Program-made: the position numbers and the translations under genes
The notes under the pieces: generated by a model
Databases searched by the model: none
Seen by the model: only the letters and a program-made list of their open reading frames with translations
Told to the model about the DNA's origin: nothing
In this document: positions 50,774 to 62,750 of the stretch, piece after piece
Layout: every line of letters starts with the position of its first letter
Position numbering within the stretch: the first letter of the stretch is position 1
Assembly (NCBI RefSeq): GCF_013752535.1
Contig: NZ_CP058348.1
Location: 744,001 to 808,000 of the forward strand
Direction of reading: 5' to 3'
Length of the DNA stretch: 64,000 nt
Source of the DNA: Bdellovibrio sp. KM01
GTDB lineage: Bacteria > Bdellovibrionota > Bdellovibrionia > Bdellovibrionales > Bdellovibrionaceae

Positions 50774-53700
50774 TTGAGAGACTTGTTGAATTTTTTCGAT
50801 AAACCAAAAGATCCACTTTCGTTTGACGCCGTACGAGTATCGTTGGCGTCACCTGAAATGATTCGTGATTGGTCATTTGGTGAAGTTAAGAAGCCGGAAA
50901 CAATTAACTATCGTACATTCAAGCCTGAACGTGATGGCTTGTTCTGTGCGAAAATCTTCGGTCCTATTAAGGATTACGAGTGCTTGTGCGGTAAGTATAA
51001 ACGTATGAAGTACCGTGGCGTCGTCTGTGAAAAGTGCGGCGTTGAAGTTACACAAACTAAAGTTCGCCGTGAACGTCTAGGTCACATTGAGCTTGCGACT
51101 CCAGTTGCACACATCTGGTTCTTGCGCTCTCTACCTTCTCGTATCGGTAACTTGCTTAACCTTTCTTTGAAAGATGTTGAGAAAGTTTTGTATTGTGAAG
51201 CCCACGTGGTTATCGATCCAATGGAAACAACATTGGAAGAAGGCCAAGTATTGACTGAAGAAGCTTTGAACGCAGCTTTGAACGAATTCGGTCCTTCATT
51301 CAAATACGGCATGGGCGGCGAAGCTGTTCGTGACCTTTTGAGAAAAATCGATCCTGAATACTTGTCTCGCAAGCTTCGTATGGAAGCTAAAGACGTTAAG
51401 TCTGAAGCGGGCATGAAAAAGATCACTAAACGTCTTAAGGTTGTTGAAGCTTTCAAAGGCTCTATCAACAAACCTGAATGGATGATGTTGGAAGCACTTC
51501 CAGTGTTGCCCCCAGATCTACGTCCTCTAGTTCCACTAGATGGCGGTCGTTTCGCGACTTCAGATCTAAATGATCTTTACCGTCGTGTGATCAACCGTAA
51601 TAACCGTTTGAAACGTCTTCAAGAGCTTAACGCTCCAGACATCATCATCCGCAATGAAAAACGTATGCTTCAAGAAGCTGTCGATGCATTGTTGGATAAC
51701 GGTCGTCGCGGTAAGACATTCACTGGTCCAAATAAACGTCCTCTTCGCTCCCTTTCTGATATGTTGAAAGGTAAGCAAGGTCGTTTCCGTCAAAATCTAC
51801 TTGGTAAACGTGTGGACTACTCTGGTCGTTCCGTTATCGTTGTAGGTCCGACGTTGAAATTGCACCAATGCGGTCTTCCTAAGAAAATGGCTTTGGAGCT
51901 ATTCAAACCATTCGTTTACAACAAACTTGAAGAAAAAGGCCTAGCAGCAACTATCAAGCAAGCTAAGAAATTGGTTGAGCAAGAGACAGTTGAAGTGTGG
52001 GACATCCTGGCTGACGTTGTTAAAGAACATCCAGTTCTTTTGAATCGTGCGCCAACTCTTCACAGACTTGGTATCCAAGCCTTCGAACCAGTACTTCACG
52101 AAGGTAAAGCGATCCAATTGCATCCACTAGTGTGCGGTGCCTTCAATGCCGACTTCGACGGTGACCAAATGGCGGTTCACGTTCCACTTTCTGTGGAATC
52201 TCAAGTTGAAGCTCGTGTTTTGATGATGTCTACAAACAACGTTCTTTCTCCAGCTTCTGGTAAGCCAATCATCAATCCATCACAAGATATCGTGTTGGGC
52301 TTGTACTGGTTGACTCGTAACCGTTTGGGCGCAAAAGGAACTGGCAAAATCTTCTCGACTGTTCAAGAGGCGCAATACGCTTACGAAACAGGCTTGGTAG
52401 ACTTGCAAGCGACTTGTAAAGTTCGTATCAACGGTAAGTTGCAAGAAACAACTGTAGGTCGCGCGATTCTTTCTGATAGCGTTCCTAAAGAAGTTCCTTT
52501 CAACGACGTGAACGTAATCATGACTAAGAAACAAATCGCAGCTTTGATCGACAAGACTTTCCGTCTTGCTGGTGCAAAAGCGACTTGTATCCTGGCTGAT
52601 AAAATCATGGAACTTGGTTTCAAATATTCAACGTCTGCAGGTATGTCTATCGGTATCGATGACATGGTTATCCCAGCTGCCAAAGCTCCGATGATCGCTG
52701 ACGCTGAAAAACAAGTTACTGAAATCCAAACTCAGTACGATGAAGGTTTGATCACAGATGGTGAGCGCTACAATAAGGTAGTGGATATCTGGGCACAAAC
52801 TGCGGATAAGATCGCTAAAGAAGGTATGAACGCGATCGAAAAACAAACATTCGTAATTGATGGCAAAGAAGTAGTAGGACCTTCATTCAATCCTATCTAC
52901 ATCATGGCTGAATCCGGAGCCCGTGGTTCCGCGACTCAGATCCGTCAGTTGGGTGGTATGCGTGGTTTGATGGCGAAACCTTCTGGTGAGATCATCGAAA
53001 CTCCGATCACTGCGAACTTCCGTGAAGGTTTGACAGTTATTCAGTACTTCATCTCTACGCATGGTGCTCGTAAAGGTTTGGCCGATACAGCATTGAAAAC
53101 AGCGAACTCTGGTTACTTGACTCGTCGTTTGGTTGACGTTGCTCAAGACGTAGTAGTTTCTGAGTTGGATTGCGGAATTGACGACGGTTTGGAAATCACT
53201 CCAGTTTACGAAGCTGGTGAGATCATCCAAAACATCGGTGATCGTATCCTTGGTCGTACGACATTGAGAGATGTTGTTGATCCTCAAACTAACAACGTAG
53301 TTGTTAGAGCGAACCAAGAGATCACAGAGACTGACGTTAAAACTATCGAAGGCTTGGGTATCGACAAAGTCGACATCCGTTCGGCCCTAGTGTGCCAATC
53401 TAAACGTGGCGTGTGTGTGAAATGTTACGGCCGCGACTTGTCTCGTGGTGCGACTGTGAACCTTGGTGAAACAGTTGGTATCATCGCAGCACAATCTATC
53501 GGTGAGCCGGGTACTCAGTTGACGATGCGTACGTTCCACTTGGGTGGTGCCGCTTCTCGTTCAGTTGAGCAATCAGTTCATACATCTCGTTATGATGGTG
53601 TTCTTAAACTTCAAAACGTACATGCAGTTACTAACCGTAACGGCAAGTTGACAGTTATGAATCGTAACGGATCTGCACTTGTTATCGACGAGGCAGGCCG

Positions 53701-54907
53701 CGAACGTGAAAACTTCAAGCTTGTTTACGGTGCTGTATTGAACTTTAAAGAAGGTGACAAAGTTGCCAAAGGGCAAACAGTTGTTGAGTGGGATCCATAC
53801 TCGAATCCAATCATCGCAGAGGTTTCTGCGAAGATCCAATATCAGGATATCGAAGAAGGTTCTACAATGCAGGAGCAAGTGGATGCGGTAACTGGTTTCG
53901 CGACTAAAGTTATCATGGAATCTAAATCTTCTGACATCAAACCAACTGTGTTCCTAGTTGATGGCAATGGTAAGACATTGAATCTTCCTGGTCGTGACAT
54001 CCCTGCGAGATATTTGATCCCAGTGGGTGCTCAGCTTCTAGCAGCTGACGGTCAAGAAATTCATGCCGGTGACGTAATTGCGAAAATGCATCGTGAGACT
54101 TCGAAAACGAAGGATATCACGGGCGGTCTTCCGCGCGTTGCTGAATTGTTTGAAGCTCGTAAACCGAAAGAAGCAGCAATCATCTCTGAAATTGATGGTT
54201 ATGTGACATTCGGTAAAGACGTTAAAGGTAAACAACGTGTAATCGTAACTCCTGAAGTGGGTGAGCAAAAAGAATATCTTATCCCTAAAGGTAAACACGT
54301 TGCTGTAAGAGAAGGTGAGTACGTAAGAGCCGGTGAGGCGTTGATGGACGGTCCAACAAATCCTCATGACATTCTGGCGGTTCTAGGTGCTAAAGCCCTA
54401 TCTGCATACCTTGTTGATGAAATCCAAGAAGTTTACCGACTTCAAGGTGTTGCTATCAATGATAAGCATATCGAAGTGATCGTTCGCCAAATGCTACGTA
54501 AAGTAGAAATCAAGGACGCTGGAGACAGCCGCTTCTTGGCTGGTGAACAAGCTGAAAGATACGCTTTTGACGAAGAAAATGCTCGTTTGAGCCGTGAAGG
54601 TGGACAACTTGCTACATGCAATCCACTTCTTCTTGGTATCACGAAAGTTTCTTTGAGCACTGATAGCTGGATCTCAGCAGCGTCATTCCAAGAAACAACA
54701 AAAGTACTTACAGAAGCGGCGATTAATTCTCGCACAGACCATTTGCGTGGTTTGAAAGAGAATATCATCATGGGTCGTTTGATCCCTGCAGGTACTGGCT
54801 TAACTTCTTACAAACGCTGGAAAGTGTCTGTAGCGGAAGACGACGATGTAAACTACGTGGCATCTTTGCCAGGTATGTCGCCTTCAACTCAGCCGCACCA
54901 AGGTTAG
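50774..54907 (+). CDS. rpoC: RNA polymerase beta' subunit
   Basis: The 1377-residue catalytic subunit carries the active site NADFDGD (458-464), the N-terminal zinc finger ([20 protein letters not shown], about 73-92) and the trigger loop. It starts at TTG with AGGGG upstream, so rpoB and rpoC both use TTG starts. Confidence 0.99.
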   Translation: MRDLLNFFDKPKDPLSFDAVRVSLASPEMIRDWSFGEVKKPETINYRTFKPERDGLFCAKIFGPIKDYECLCGKYKRMKYRGVVCEKCGVEVTQTKVRRERLGHIELATPVAHIWFLRSLPSRIGNLLNLSLKDVEKVLYCEAHVVIDPMETTLEEGQVLTEEALNAALNEFGPSFKYGMGGEAVRDLLRKIDPEYLSRKLRMEAKDVKSEAGMKKITKRLKVVEAFKGSINKPEWMMLEALPVLPPDLRPLVPLDGGRFATSDLNDLYRRVINRNNRLKRLQELNAPDIIIRNEKRMLQEAVDALLDNGRRGKTFTGPNKRPLRSLSDMLKGKQGRFRQNLLGKRVDYSGRSVIVVGPTLKLHQCGLPKKMALELFKPFVYNKLEEKGLAATIKQAKKLVEQETVEVWDILADVVKEHPVLLNRAPTLHRLGIQAFEPVLHEGKAIQLHPLVCGAFNADFDGDQMAVHVPLSVESQVEARVLMMSTNNVLSPASGKPIINPSQDIVLGLYWLTRNRLGAKGTGKIFSTVQEAQYAYETGLVDLQATCKVRINGKLQETTVGRAILSDSVPKEVPFNDVNVIMTKKQIAALIDKTFRLAGAKATCILADKIMELGFKYSTSAGMSIGIDDMVIPAAKAPMIADAEKQVTEIQTQYDEGLITDGERYNKVVDIWAQTADKIAKEGMNAIEKQTFVIDGKEVVGPSFNPIYIMAESGARGSATQIRQLGGMRGLMAKPSGEIIETPITANFREGLTVIQYFISTHGARKGLADTALKTANSGYLTRRLVDVAQDVVVSELDCGIDDGLEITPVYEAGEIIQNIGDRILGRTTLRDVVDPQTNNVVVRANQEITETDVKTIEGLGIDKVDIRSALVCQSKRGVCVKCYGRDLSRGATVNLGETVGIIAAQSIGEPGTQLTMRTFHLGGAASRSVEQSVHTSRYDGVLKLQNVHAVTNRNGKLTVMNRNGSALVIDEAGRERENFKLVYGAVLNFKEGDKVAKGQTVVEWDPYSNPIIAEVSAKIQYQDIEEGSTMQEQVDAVTGFATKVIMESKSSDIKPTVFLVDGNGKTLNLPGRDIPARYLIPVGAQLLAADGQEIHAGDVIAKMHRETSKTKDITGGLPRVAELFEARKPKEAAIISEIDGYVTFGKDVKGKQRVIVTPEVGEQKEYLIPKGKHVAVREGEYVRAGEALMDGPTNPHDILAVLGAKALSAYLVDEIQEVYRLQGVAINDKHIEVIVRQMLRKVEIKDAGDSRFLAGEQAERYAFDEENARLSREGGQLATCNPLLLGITKVSLSTDSWISAASFQETTKVLTEAAINSRTDHLRGLKENIIMGRLIPAGTGLTSYKRWKVSVAEDDDVNYVASLPGMSPSTQPHQG

Positions 54908-54930
54908 TAGAGTCGCAGCGCTTCATGAAT

Positions 54931-54962
54931 CCTCAAAGCCGCTTCACTGGCGGTTTTGAGGG
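54931..54962 (+). terminator. Terminator-like hairpin after rpoC
   Basis: CCTCAAAGCCGC and GCGGTTTTGAGG form a nearly perfect 12-bp stem (one wobble) with a 7-base loop. No T-run follows, so it may be a transcript-stabilising stem rather than an intrinsic terminator. The rest of the 217-bp spacer to rpsL shows no convincing promoter. Confidence 0.45.
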
Positions 54963-55124
54963 CCTAAAGCCTCGGATCTCGTAAGAAAAATGTAAAAACT
55001 CCAAAAGCGGAACTCACGCCGGATTTTGGAAACTAAAATTAATAACAATGTCTTGACCCGGACGCTTGCGACAATGTAAGTTCCAGCGTCTTGAATTCGA
55101 ATAAATTGTTTAAGGGGTTTATAA

Positions 55125-55499
55125 GTGCCTACAATTAACCAGCTCATCAAAAGTGAGCGTAAAGTTCAAAAAAACCAAACTAAATCACCTGCTTTGGTGT
55201 CATGCCCTCAGCGTCGTGGTGTTTGTACTCGTGTTTATACAACAACTCCTAAGAAACCGAACTCCGCTCTTCGTAAAGTAGCGAAAGTACGTCTTTCTAA
55301 TGGTTTTGAAGTTATCTCTTACATTCCTGGTATCGGTCACAATCTTCAAGAGCATAGCGTTGTCTTGATCCGTGGTGGTCGTGTGAAGGACTTGCCGGGC
55401 GTTCGTTACCATATCGTTCGCGGTGTATTGGATCTTCAAGGTGTTAACGGTCGCCTACGCAGCCGTTCTAAATACGGTACTAAGAGACCTAAGAAATAA
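55125..55499 (+). CDS. rpsL: 30S ribosomal protein S12
   Basis: The 124-residue S12 of the decoding centre has the conserved loop with [18 protein letters not shown] and the [11 protein letters not shown] segment. It starts at GTG, with AAGGGG upstream. It heads the str operon rpsL-rpsG-fusA. Confidence 0.98.
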   Translation: MPTINQLIKSERKVQKNQTKSPALVSCPQRRGVCTRVYTTTPKKPNSALRKVAKVRLSNGFEVISYIPGIGHNLQEHSVVLIRGGRVKDLPGVRYHIVRGVLDLQGVNGRLRSRSKYGTKRPKK

Positions 55500-55513
55500 T
55501 AAGGAATTGACAC

Positions 55514-55987
55514 ATGTCACGTCGTAAAAAGACCTTTAAAAGAGAAGTAATTCCAGATCCAGTTTTTAAAGATCTAGTTATTGCTAAATTCGTTAATAAA
55601 ATGATGATCCAAGGTAAAAAAGCTACTGCACAGAAGCTTTTCTACGGAGCATTGAAAGAGCTTGAAGGTAAAGTTGCTGGCGAAGAGCCAATGGCTGTAT
55701 TCAAAAAAGCCCTTGAAAACTGCAAACCTTCTATCGAAGTTCGTTCTCGCCGTGTAGGTGGAGCGACATACCAAGTTCCAGTTGATGTTCGTCCAACTCG
55801 TCGTTTGGCTTTGGCTATGCGTTGGTTGGTAGAATACTCTCGTGAACGTGGCGAAAAAGACTACGCTAAGCGTTTGGCTGGCGAATTCATCGATGCTTAC
55901 AACAATAGAGGTAACTCTATTAAGAAGAAAGATGAAGTTCACCGTATGGCTGAAGCTAATAAGGCTTTCTCTCACTACAATTGGTAA
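55514..55987 (+). CDS. rpsG: 30S ribosomal protein S7
   Basis: The 157-residue S7 organises the 3' major domain of 16S rRNA. It has [16 protein letters not shown] at the N-terminus, [15 protein letters not shown] in the middle and [18 protein letters not shown] at the end. Second gene of the str operon, 9 bases before fusA. Confidence 0.97.
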   Translation: MSRRKKTFKREVIPDPVFKDLVIAKFVNKMMIQGKKATAQKLFYGALKELEGKVAGEEPMAVFKKALENCKPSIEVRSRRVGGATYQVPVDVRPTRRLALAMRWLVEYSRERGEKDYAKRLAGEFIDAYNNRGNSIKKKDEVHRMAEANKAFSHYNW

Positions 55988-55996
55988 TCTGTTTAC

Positions 55997-58102
55997 ATGT
56001 CAGCTAAAGATCCAAAAGTTGTAGCTGATCTCAAGTATACTCGTAATATCGGCATCATGGCACACATTGATGCCGGTAAAACGACGACCACCGAGCGCAT
56101 CCTTTACTACACTGGAAAAAGTCATAAAATTGGTGAAGTTCACGACGGCCAGGCCACTATGGACTGGATGGTTCAAGAACAAGAGCGCGGTATTACAATT
56201 ACCTCCGCTGCCACTATGGCGTTCTGGAAAGACCACCGCATTAACATTATCGATACTCCGGGGCACGTTGACTTCACTATTGAAGTTGAACGTTCTTTGC
56301 GCGTTCTTGATGGTGCGGTAGCAGTGTTCGATGGCGTTAACGGTGTCGAGCCTCAGTCTGAAACTGTCTGGAAGCAAGCTGACAAGTACAAAGTACCAAG
56401 AATCTGTTTTATCAATAAAATGGACCGTGTGGGCGCTGATTTTGTGATGTCTTATGGGACAATCAAAGAGCGTCTTCAGGCGAATCCAATCCCAGTTCAA
56501 GTTCCAATCGGCATGGAAGATACATTCCGTGGCGTTGTCGATTTGCTAGAAAATCGCGCATACATTTGGACGACATCCGGTATGGGTGACAACTTCGAAA
56601 TTACCGATGTTCCTAACGACATGAAGGAAGAGATCAATCGCTTCCGCACAGAAGTCGTTGAGAAGATCGTTGAGTTTGACGATGTTCTTCTTGAGAAATA
56701 TCTCAATGGAGAAGAAGTGACTGTGGCAGAGTTGAAAGCAGCTCTTCGCAAAGGCACTCTTGAATTGAAAGCGTTCCCAGTATTCTGTGGAGCTGCCTTT
56801 AAAAACAAAGGTATTCAACCTTTGCTTGATGGTGTGATTGATTACCTTCCATCACCTATCGAAGTTCCGGATATCGTGGGTCACGATCCAGAGCGCCCTG
56901 AAAAAGAAATCCTATGCAAAACTGATTTCGACGCCCATGTGGCGGCACTGGCATTCAAAATTGCCAATGATCCGTTCGCAGGTTCTTTGACTTACATCCG
57001 TGTTTATTCCGGTGAAGTTAAAATGGGTGATCAACTTTTGAATCCTCGTACTCAGAAAAAAGAGCGTATTCAAAAGCTGGTAAAAATGCATGCGAACTCC
57101 CGTGAGGAAGTTGCGAGCTTGAAGGCTGGCGATATCGGTGCGGTGGTTGGTCTTAAGTTCACAGGTACTGGTGATACTCTTTGTGAAACTTCCCATGCAG
57201 TTGTTCTTGAATCTATTACTTTCCCAGAGCCAGTTATTGCTGTGGCAATCGAAGCGAAATCTTCTGCTGATCAAGAGAAGATGTTGGCTGGCCTCGAGAA
57301 ACTTCAAAAAGAAGATCCATCTTGTAAGTTGAGAAATGACCCTGAAACCGGGCAGATCCTTCTTTCGGGAATGGGTGAGCTTCATTTGGATATCCTGGTG
57401 GACCGCCTTCTTCGCGAGCACAAAGTGCAGGCGAACGTTGGTAAGCCTCAAGTATCTTACCGCGAAACCATTACGACGGCGGCTTCCGATACTCATGTTT
57501 ATGAGCGTGAAATTGCCGGCGATATGAACTTCGCATCAGTGAGCTTAACGATTGAGCCGATCTCTCAAGCAGATCACATTCAGTTCGTTAGCAAAGTCTC
57601 ATTGTCTAAAGAGTTTACAGCTCCGTTCTTAAAGGCGATCGAAAGCGGCTTCCGTGAAGCAGCTGAGGTGGGTCCTTTAGCGAGCTATTCTATGCTAGGT
57701 ATTAAGGGCACTTTAACAGCTGTTGAAGTTCGTCCAGAAACGTCCACTGAGATGGCTTTCAAGGCCGCGACCTCGTTGGCGTTCAGAGATGCCGTTAAAA
57801 AAGCCCAAGTAGAGCTGATGGAGCCGATCTTTAAGCTTGAAGTGACTTGCCCTGATGATTTTGTGGGCAATATCGTGGGCGACTTGAACTCGCGTCGTGG
57901 AAAAATTCTCACGATGAATGTGAAGCCAGGGGGCGGGCAGGTTATCTTTGCCGAGGCTCCATTGGCCTCTCTATTCGGTTATGCGACGGACGTGCGCAGT
58001 TTAAGCCAGGGTAGAGCAAGTTTCAGCATGGAATTTTTAGAGTACGCCGTGGTCCCTGCAAAGGTGAAAACGGAAATTCTACATAAAATGGGAAGATATT
58101 AA
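55997..58102 (+). CDS. fusA: Elongation factor G
   Basis: The 701-residue EF-G translocates tRNA and mRNA. GTP-binding motifs are [14 protein letters not shown] (about 22-35), DTPGHVDFT (about 88) and NKMDR (about 142). It is the last gene of the str operon; the usual tufA is not present after it, and the S10 promoter follows instead. Confidence 0.98.
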   Translation: MSAKDPKVVADLKYTRNIGIMAHIDAGKTTTTERILYYTGKSHKIGEVHDGQATMDWMVQEQERGITITSAATMAFWKDHRINIIDTPGHVDFTIEVERSLRVLDGAVAVFDGVNGVEPQSETVWKQADKYKVPRICFINKMDRVGADFVMSYGTIKERLQANPIPVQVPIGMEDTFRGVVDLLENRAYIWTTSGMGDNFEITDVPNDMKEEINRFRTEVVEKIVEFDDVLLEKYLNGEEVTVAELKAALRKGTLELKAFPVFCGAAFKNKGIQPLLDGVIDYLPSPIEVPDIVGHDPERPEKEILCKTDFDAHVAALAFKIANDPFAGSLTYIRVYSGEVKMGDQLLNPRTQKKERIQKLVKMHANSREEVASLKAGDIGAVVGLKFTGTGDTLCETSHAVVLESITFPEPVIAVAIEAKSSADQEKMLAGLEKLQKEDPSCKLRNDPETGQILLSGMGELHLDILVDRLLREHKVQANVGKPQVSYRETITTAASDTHVYEREIAGDMNFASVSLTIEPISQADHIQFVSKVSLSKEFTAPFLKAIESGFREAAEVGPLASYSMLGIKGTLTAVEVRPETSTEMAFKAATSLAFRDAVKKAQVELMEPIFKLEVTCPDDFVGNIVGDLNSRRGKILTMNVKPGGGQVIFAEAPLASLFGYATDVRSLSQGRASFSMEFLEYAVVPAKVKTEILHKMGRY

Positions 58103-58120
58103 TTATTTAATTTTTTCCCT

Positions 58121-58149
58121 TTGACAAAGATTTTTAAAATGCGCATACT
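58121..58149 (+). promoter_or_regulatory. Sigma-70 promoter of the S10 operon
   Basis: TTGACA (58121-58126), exactly 17 bases and CATACT (58144-58149) form the strongest consensus promoter in the window. It leaves a leader of about 155 nt before rpsJ. Confidence 0.88.
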
Positions 58150-58155
58150 CGCGCA

Positions 58156-58313
58156 CTCGTGACATCTATATTTACAAAAAACCCCCCGCGTTTGGTGGAC
58201 TTATCTAGGCCGCAAGGGCTAATTCGGGGCAAGTTTTCGATGGGATTTGATGTTCAGTTATTAACATTTTTGCTAGTAATTACGCTACCTTACAAAAGAA
58301 GAGAAGTGTCCTT
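58156..58313 (+). promoter_or_regulatory. Leader of the S10 operon
   Basis: The roughly 155-base untranslated leader between promoter and rpsJ contains a small GCAA-looped stem (TAGGCC/GGGCTA, imperfect) and CCCC/GGGG pairing. In other bacteria the S10 leader is bound by L4. This is a positional inference. Confidence 0.4.
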
Positions 58314-58631
58314 ATGCAAAGTCAGAAGATTAGAATCAGATTGAAGGCATTCGATCATAAATTGCTTGATCAGTCGACGAAAGAAATCGTTGAGACTGCT
58401 CGTCGCACAGGCGCAAAAGTTGCGGGTCCAATTCCCTTGCCTACTCGCATCAATCGCTACACAGTACTTCGTTCTCCACACGTAGATAAAAAATCTCGTG
58501 AACAATTCGAAGTAAGAACTCACAAGCGTATGCTTGATATCCTTGAACCTACGCAACAAACAGTAGACCAACTAATGAAGTTGGACCTATCTGCTGGTGT
58601 TGACGTTGAAATCAAATTGTCGGCGATCTAG
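58314..58631 (+). CDS. rpsJ: 30S ribosomal protein S10
   Basis: The 105-residue S10/NusE has the conserved [18 protein letters not shown], the GPIPLPTRI loop and the [14 protein letters not shown] segment. It is the first gene of the S10 operon and also works in antitermination with NusB. Confidence 0.98.
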   Translation: MQSQKIRIRLKAFDHKLLDQSTKEIVETARRTGAKVAGPIPLPTRINRYTVLRSPHVDKKSREQFEVRTHKRMLDILEPTQQTVDQLMKLDLSAGVDVEIKLSAI

Positions 58632-58640
58632 GAGTAAGAC

Positions 58641-59309
58641 GTGAGCGAAACTACAGAAAACACACAAACGTCTGCACAAGGCCTAAAGCTCAATGGCTTG
58701 TTTGCATTCAAAGAAGGTATGGCTACCATCTACAATGAACAAGGTGAAGCTATCCCAGTTACAGTTCTTCGTTATGAGCCATGGTTTGTTTCTCAAATCA
58801 AAACTAACGAAGCAGATGGTTACGAAGCTATTCAAGTAGCTTGCGAACCTAAAAAAGCTAAAAATTCAAACAAAGCTGAACAAGGTCACCTTAAAGGTGC
58901 TGGCTTCGAAAATGGCGCGAGATTCGTAAAAGAACTTCGTCAAGCTATTCCAGAAGGTCTTACAGTAGGCGCGCAAGTATCTATCGACTCTTTGTCTAAA
59001 GGTGACACTGTTAAAATGACAGCGAAATCTAAAGGTAAAGGTTTTGCGGGCGTTATGAAGCGTTGGAACTTCGCCGGTGGACCTGGTTCACACGGTTCTA
59101 AATTCCACCGTCGTCCGGGTTCTTCTGGTAACAGAACATGGCCAGGCCGTGTAATGCCAGGTAAGAAATTCCCAGGTCATCTTGGTAACGAAACAGTAAC
59201 TGTTAAGAACGTTGAAATCGTTGAGATCAATCACGCTGAAAACGTAGTTATGGTTAAGGGTCCAGTTCCAGGTGCGAAAAACACTTTGGTGAAATTGGTG
59301 AGAGTGTAA
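58641..59309 (+). CDS. rplC: 50S ribosomal protein L3
   Basis: The 222-residue L3 reaches to the peptidyl transferase centre. It has FKEGMATIYNEQGEAIPVTV near the N-terminus and the GGPGSHGSKFHRRPGS loop. It starts at GTG with AGGAG ahead. Confidence 0.97.
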   Translation: MSETTENTQTSAQGLKLNGLFAFKEGMATIYNEQGEAIPVTVLRYEPWFVSQIKTNEADGYEAIQVACEPKKAKNSNKAEQGHLKGAGFENGARFVKELRQAIPEGLTVGAQVSIDSLSKGDTVKMTAKSKGKGFAGVMKRWNFAGGPGSHGSKFHRRPGSSGNRTWPGRVMPGKKFPGHLGNETVTVKNVEIVEINHAENVVMVKGPVPGAKNTLVKLVRV

Positions 59310-59310
59310 T

Positions 59311-59940
59311 ATGGCAACAGTAAATGTACTTAACTGGAAAAAAGAAAAAGTTGGATCTATCGATCTTGCTTCTGATGTTTTCGAAACTCCTATTAAAAAA
59401 GAAGTTTTGCACACAGTAGTTCAATGGCAATTGGCTAGCCGTCGCCAAGGTACTCACATGACTAAAACAAAAGGTCTAGTGAGTGGTGGTGGTAAAAAGC
59501 CTTTCAAACAAAAAGGTACTGGTGGAGCTCGTCAAGGTTCTAGCCGTTCTATCTTGATGCCTGGTGGTGGTACTGCTTTCGGTCCTCAGCCTCGCAGCTA
59601 CGCGTTCGTACTTCCTAAAAAAGTTCGTCGCTTAGGTTTGAGCATGGCACTTTCTCACCTTCAAAAAGAAGGCAAGTTGTTCGTAGTAGACAGCATGCAA
59701 TCTGAAGGTAAAACAGCTGAGTTGAGCAAACGTCTTAAAGCGTTCGGCTTGAAAAAAGCAGTTTTGATCGATGCAAATGTTAACGACAAGTTCAATCAAG
59801 CTTCAAAAAATCTTCCAACATTCAAATACTTCCCAGTTGAAGGTTTGAACGTGTTTGATCTTTTGAAATACGATGCAGCAGTAATCACTAAAGATTCTGT
59901 AGCGAAAATCGTAGATCGCTGCTCAATGGAGAAAGCGTAA
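59311..59940 (+). CDS. rplD: 50S ribosomal protein L4
   Basis: The 209-residue L4 lines the exit tunnel with its long loop (KPFKQKGTGGARQGSSRS). In E. coli it represses the S10 operon by binding the leader; whether this holds here is not known. It begins 1 base after rplC. Confidence 0.97.
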   Translation: MATVNVLNWKKEKVGSIDLASDVFETPIKKEVLHTVVQWQLASRRQGTHMTKTKGLVSGGGKKPFKQKGTGGARQGSSRSILMPGGGTAFGPQPRSYAFVLPKKVRRLGLSMALSHLQKEGKLFVVDSMQSEGKTAELSKRLKAFGLKKAVLIDANVNDKFNQASKNLPTFKYFPVEGLNVFDLLKYDAAVITKDSVAKIVDRCSMEKA

Positions 59941-59941
59941 G

Positions 59942-60220
59942 ATGAAACAAGTAATTAAAACTCCACTAATCACGGAGAAAAACACATACCACAACGCAGC
60001 TGGTGTTTACGTGTTCGAAGTAGATATGAAATCTACAAAAACAGACGTAAAAGCAGCAGTAGAAAAGAACTTCAAAGTTAAAGTGGACAGCGTGAGAACT
60101 AGCGTTTGCCGCGGTCACTCTAAAAATTCGAAGTTTGGTGCAACTAAGGTCCCTTACTGGAAAAAAGCTTACGTTAAGCTTGTTGAAGGTGAGAAGATCG
60201 CTCTTTTTGAGGGAGTATAG
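59942..60220 (+). CDS. rplW: 50S ribosomal protein L23
   Basis: The 92-residue L23 sits at the tunnel exit, where trigger factor and SRP dock. It opens [17 protein letters not shown] and has [20 protein letters not shown]. It directly follows rplD. Confidence 0.96.
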   Translation: MKQVIKTPLITEKNTYHNAAGVYVFEVDMKSTKTDVKAAVEKNFKVKVDSVRTSVCRGHSKNSKFGATKVPYWKKAYVKLVEGEKIALFEGV

Positions 60221-60222
60221 AG

Positions 60223-61041
60223 ATGGGTATCAAGACGTTCGCCCCGCGCTCTCATGGTCGTAGAGGAATGACTGGTTTCGATTTCAAAGAAATCACAAAG
60301 ACAACTCCAGAGAAGTCTTTGCTTGCTCCTCTTAAGAAACAAGCAGCTCGTAACAATCACGGTCAAATTACTATTCGTCACCAAGGTGGCGGTCATAAAC
60401 GTAAGTACCGTTTGATTGATTTCAAACGTATTAAACTAGAAGTGCCAGCGAAAGTTGCTGCGATCGAGTACGATCCAAACAGAACTTGCCGTATCGCTCT
60501 TCTTAACTATGTAGACGGTCAGAAAGCATACATCATCGCGCCAGTTGGCTTGAATGTAGGCGACACTGTACTTTCTTCAGACAAAGCCGACATCAAACCA
60601 GGTAACTCTTTGTCTTTGTCAGCTATCCCTGTTGGTACAGTAATTCACAATATCGAATTGCGCCCAGGTAAAGGTGGTCAAATTTGCAGAGGTGCAGGTG
60701 CGAGCGCGACTTTGGCTGGTAAAGGTGATATGTACTGCCAAGTACGTATGCCATCTGGTGAGTTGAAGCAGGTTCTTTCAGTATGCCGCGCTTCTATCGG
60801 TCAAGTTGGAAATACTGACAATGAAAATATCAATCTTGGTAAAGCAGGTCGCTCTCGTTGGAGAGGTATCCGTCCTTCAGTTCGTGGTATGCACATGAAT
60901 CCAGTAGACCATCCATTGGGTGGTGGTGAAGGTGTGGGTAAAGGTCATCATCCTGTAACTCCATGGGGTCAACCATGTAAAGGTTACAAGACAAGACATA
61001 ATAAGAGAACTGACTCTTCAATCATCAAGAGACGTAAGTAG
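60223..61041 (+). CDS. rplB: 50S ribosomal protein L2
   Basis: The 272-residue L2 binds 23S rRNA close to the peptidyl transferase centre. It has [21 protein letters not shown] and the conserved [21 protein letters not shown] with its key histidines near the C-terminus. It starts 2 bases after rplW. Confidence 0.98.
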   Translation: MGIKTFAPRSHGRRGMTGFDFKEITKTTPEKSLLAPLKKQAARNNHGQITIRHQGGGHKRKYRLIDFKRIKLEVPAKVAAIEYDPNRTCRIALLNYVDGQKAYIIAPVGLNVGDTVLSSDKADIKPGNSLSLSAIPVGTVIHNIELRPGKGGQICRGAGASATLAGKGDMYCQVRMPSGELKQVLSVCRASIGQVGNTDNENINLGKAGRSRWRGIRPSVRGMHMNPVDHPLGGGEGVGKGHHPVTPWGQPCKGYKTRHNKRTDSSIIKRRK

Positions 61042-61050
61042 GAGTAGACT

Positions 61051-61341
61051 GTGGCACGCTCAATTAAAAAAGGTCCATTTGTTGATTTGTCTGTACAAAA
61101 GAAAATCGACAATGCGATCGCAAAAAACGACAAAAAAGTTATTAAAACTTGGTCTCGTCGCTCAACAATTCTTCCAGAAACTATCGGACTTACGTTCGCA
61201 GTTCACAACGGTAGAAAGTTCGTTCCAGTTTACATCACTGAGAACATGATTGGTCACAAACTCGGTGAGTTTGCTCCAACTAGAACTTTCCAAGGCCACG
61301 CTGAGAAGAAAGCCGCAGCTCCAGCTGCTGCTAAGAAGTAG
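61051..61341 (+). CDS. rpsS: 30S ribosomal protein S19
   Basis: The 96-residue S19 has [19 protein letters not shown] and the body [20 protein letters not shown]. The C-terminus carries an extra [13 protein letters not shown] tail, again Lys/Ala/Pro-rich. GTG start with AGGAG. Confidence 0.97.
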   Translation: MARSIKKGPFVDLSVQKKIDNAIAKNDKKVIKTWSRRSTILPETIGLTFAVHNGRKFVPVYITENMIGHKLGEFAPTRTFQGHAEKKAAAPAAAKK

Positions 61342-61353
61342 TAGAGGTTTATA

Positions 61354-61686
61354 ATGGAAGTTAAAGCTAGCCTAAAATACGCAAGAGTAGGTGCCCAAAA
61401 GGCAAGACTTGTTGCAGACCTAGTTCGCGGCAAAGACGTGAACGAAGCTGTTAAAACTCTTACTTTCTTGAACAAAAAAACTGCAGGTATGGTAAAGAAA
61501 CTTATCGAATCTGCTGTTGCTAACGCTGAATACAAAAAAGTTATGGACGTAGATAACTTGGTTGTTAAAGCCATCTGGGTTGATCAAGGTCCGGTTCTTA
61601 AGAGATTCCGTCCACGCGCTCAAGGCCGTGCATTCGGTGTTCGTAAGAAAACAAGCCACATCAACGTAGTACTTGAGGAGAAATAA
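61354..61686 (+). CDS. rplV: 50S ribosomal protein L22
   Basis: The 110-residue L22 lines the exit tunnel; macrolide-related residues lie in its beta-hairpin ([20 protein letters not shown]). It starts [20 protein letters not shown]. Confidence 0.96.
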   Translation: MEVKASLKYARVGAQKARLVADLVRGKDVNEAVKTLTFLNKKTAGMVKKLIESAVANAEYKKVMDVDNLVVKAIWVDQGPVLKRFRPRAQGRAFGVRKKTSHINVVLEEK

Positions 61687-61688
61687 TC

Positions 61689-62354
61689 GTGGGACAAAAG
61701 GTTCATCCAATTGGTTTACGCGTTGGTGTTATTAGAACTTGGGACTCTCGCTGGTATGCGAAGGGTAACCAATATTTCGAAAATCTACATGAAGACATCC
61801 GCCTAAGAAAATACCTAAAAGGTAAACTTAAGCATGCTGGTGTAGCTAAAATCGAAATGGAACGTGCAGCGAAGAAGATTAAAATCATCATCTCGACTGC
61901 TCGCCCAGGTGTTGTTATTGGTAAAAAAGGTACTGGTATTGACGCTCTTAAAGCGGAAGTTCAAAAACTTACACCCAACGAAGTTTTCTTGAGCATCCAA
62001 GAAGTGCGCAAGCCAGACCTCGATGCTCAGCTCGTCGCTGAGAGCATTGCTCAACAACTTGAGAAACGTATCTCTTGGAGAAGAGCTCTTAAAAAATCTA
62101 TTGCAGCTGCGATCAAAGGCGGCGTGAGAGGTATCAAGATCCGTGTTTCCGGTCGTCTTGATGGTGCAGAGATTGCTCGTTCAGAGTGGTACAATGAGAA
62201 GAGCGTTCCTCTTCATACATTGCGTGCAGATATCGACTACGGTACTGCTGAAGCTCTAACTGCATACGGTATCATCGGATTGAAAGTATGGATCTATAAA
62301 GGCGATATCTTATCTGCTCGCGAAGTTGAGGAGGCAGGTCGTGTTAAGTCCTAA
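61689..62354 (+). CDS. rpsC: 30S ribosomal protein S3
   Basis: The 221-residue S3 has [20 protein letters not shown], the KH motif [16 protein letters not shown] and [20 protein letters not shown]. It starts at GTG. Its last 14 bases overlap rplP, whose ribosome-binding site lies inside it. Confidence 0.97.
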   Translation: MGQKVHPIGLRVGVIRTWDSRWYAKGNQYFENLHEDIRLRKYLKGKLKHAGVAKIEMERAAKKIKIIISTARPGVVIGKKGTGIDALKAEVQKLTPNEVFLSIQEVRKPDLDAQLVAESIAQQLEKRISWRRALKKSIAAAIKGGVRGIKIRVSGRLDGAEIARSEWYNEKSVPLHTLRADIDYGTAEALTAYGIIGLKVWIYKGDILSAREVEEAGRVKS

Positions 62355-62748
62355 AAGAGTAAAATGGCGTAAACAATTTGTAGGCCGCGCAACTGGTTTT
62401 GCGTACAGAGGTTCTAACCTTGATTTTGGAGATTTCGGTCTTCAAGCAGTTGAGGAAGGACGTCTTACAGCACGTCAGTTGGAAGCAGGTCGTATTGCTA
62501 TCTCCCGTTCAGTTAAGCGTGGTGGTAAAATCTGGTGCCGTGTATTCCCAAATACACCGGTAACTAAAAAACCAGCTGAAACTCGTATGGGTAGCGGTAA
62601 AGGTAACCCGGAGCTATGGGTAGCCCGTGTTCTTCCTGGAAAAGTTCTTTTCGAAATGAACGGTGTGACTCGTGAACAAGCTAAAGAAGCTTTCGAACGC
62701 GCAGCTCACAAACTTCCTTTCAAAACTCGTTTCTTGGTTAGGGAGTAG
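62341..62748 (+). CDS. rplP: 50S ribosomal protein L16
   Basis: The 135-residue L16 is near the A-site. The open frame begins at 62326, but GAGGAGG six bases ahead of the GTG at 62341 and the usual N-terminus ([11 protein letters not shown]) put the start here. Conserved [19 protein letters not shown] lies in the middle. It overlaps rpsC by 14 bases. Confidence 0.95.
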   Translation: MLSPKRVKWRKQFVGRATGFAYRGSNLDFGDFGLQAVEEGRLTARQLEAGRIAISRSVKRGGKIWCRVFPNTPVTKKPAETRMGSGKGNPELWVARVLPGKVLFEMNGVTREQAKEAFERAAHKLPFKTRFLVRE

Positions 62749-62750
62749 TT

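Noticed and set aside
55051-55081. Promoter before rpsL (TTGACC)
   Set aside because: The -35 is fair, but no -10 element lies at an acceptable distance, so it is not called.
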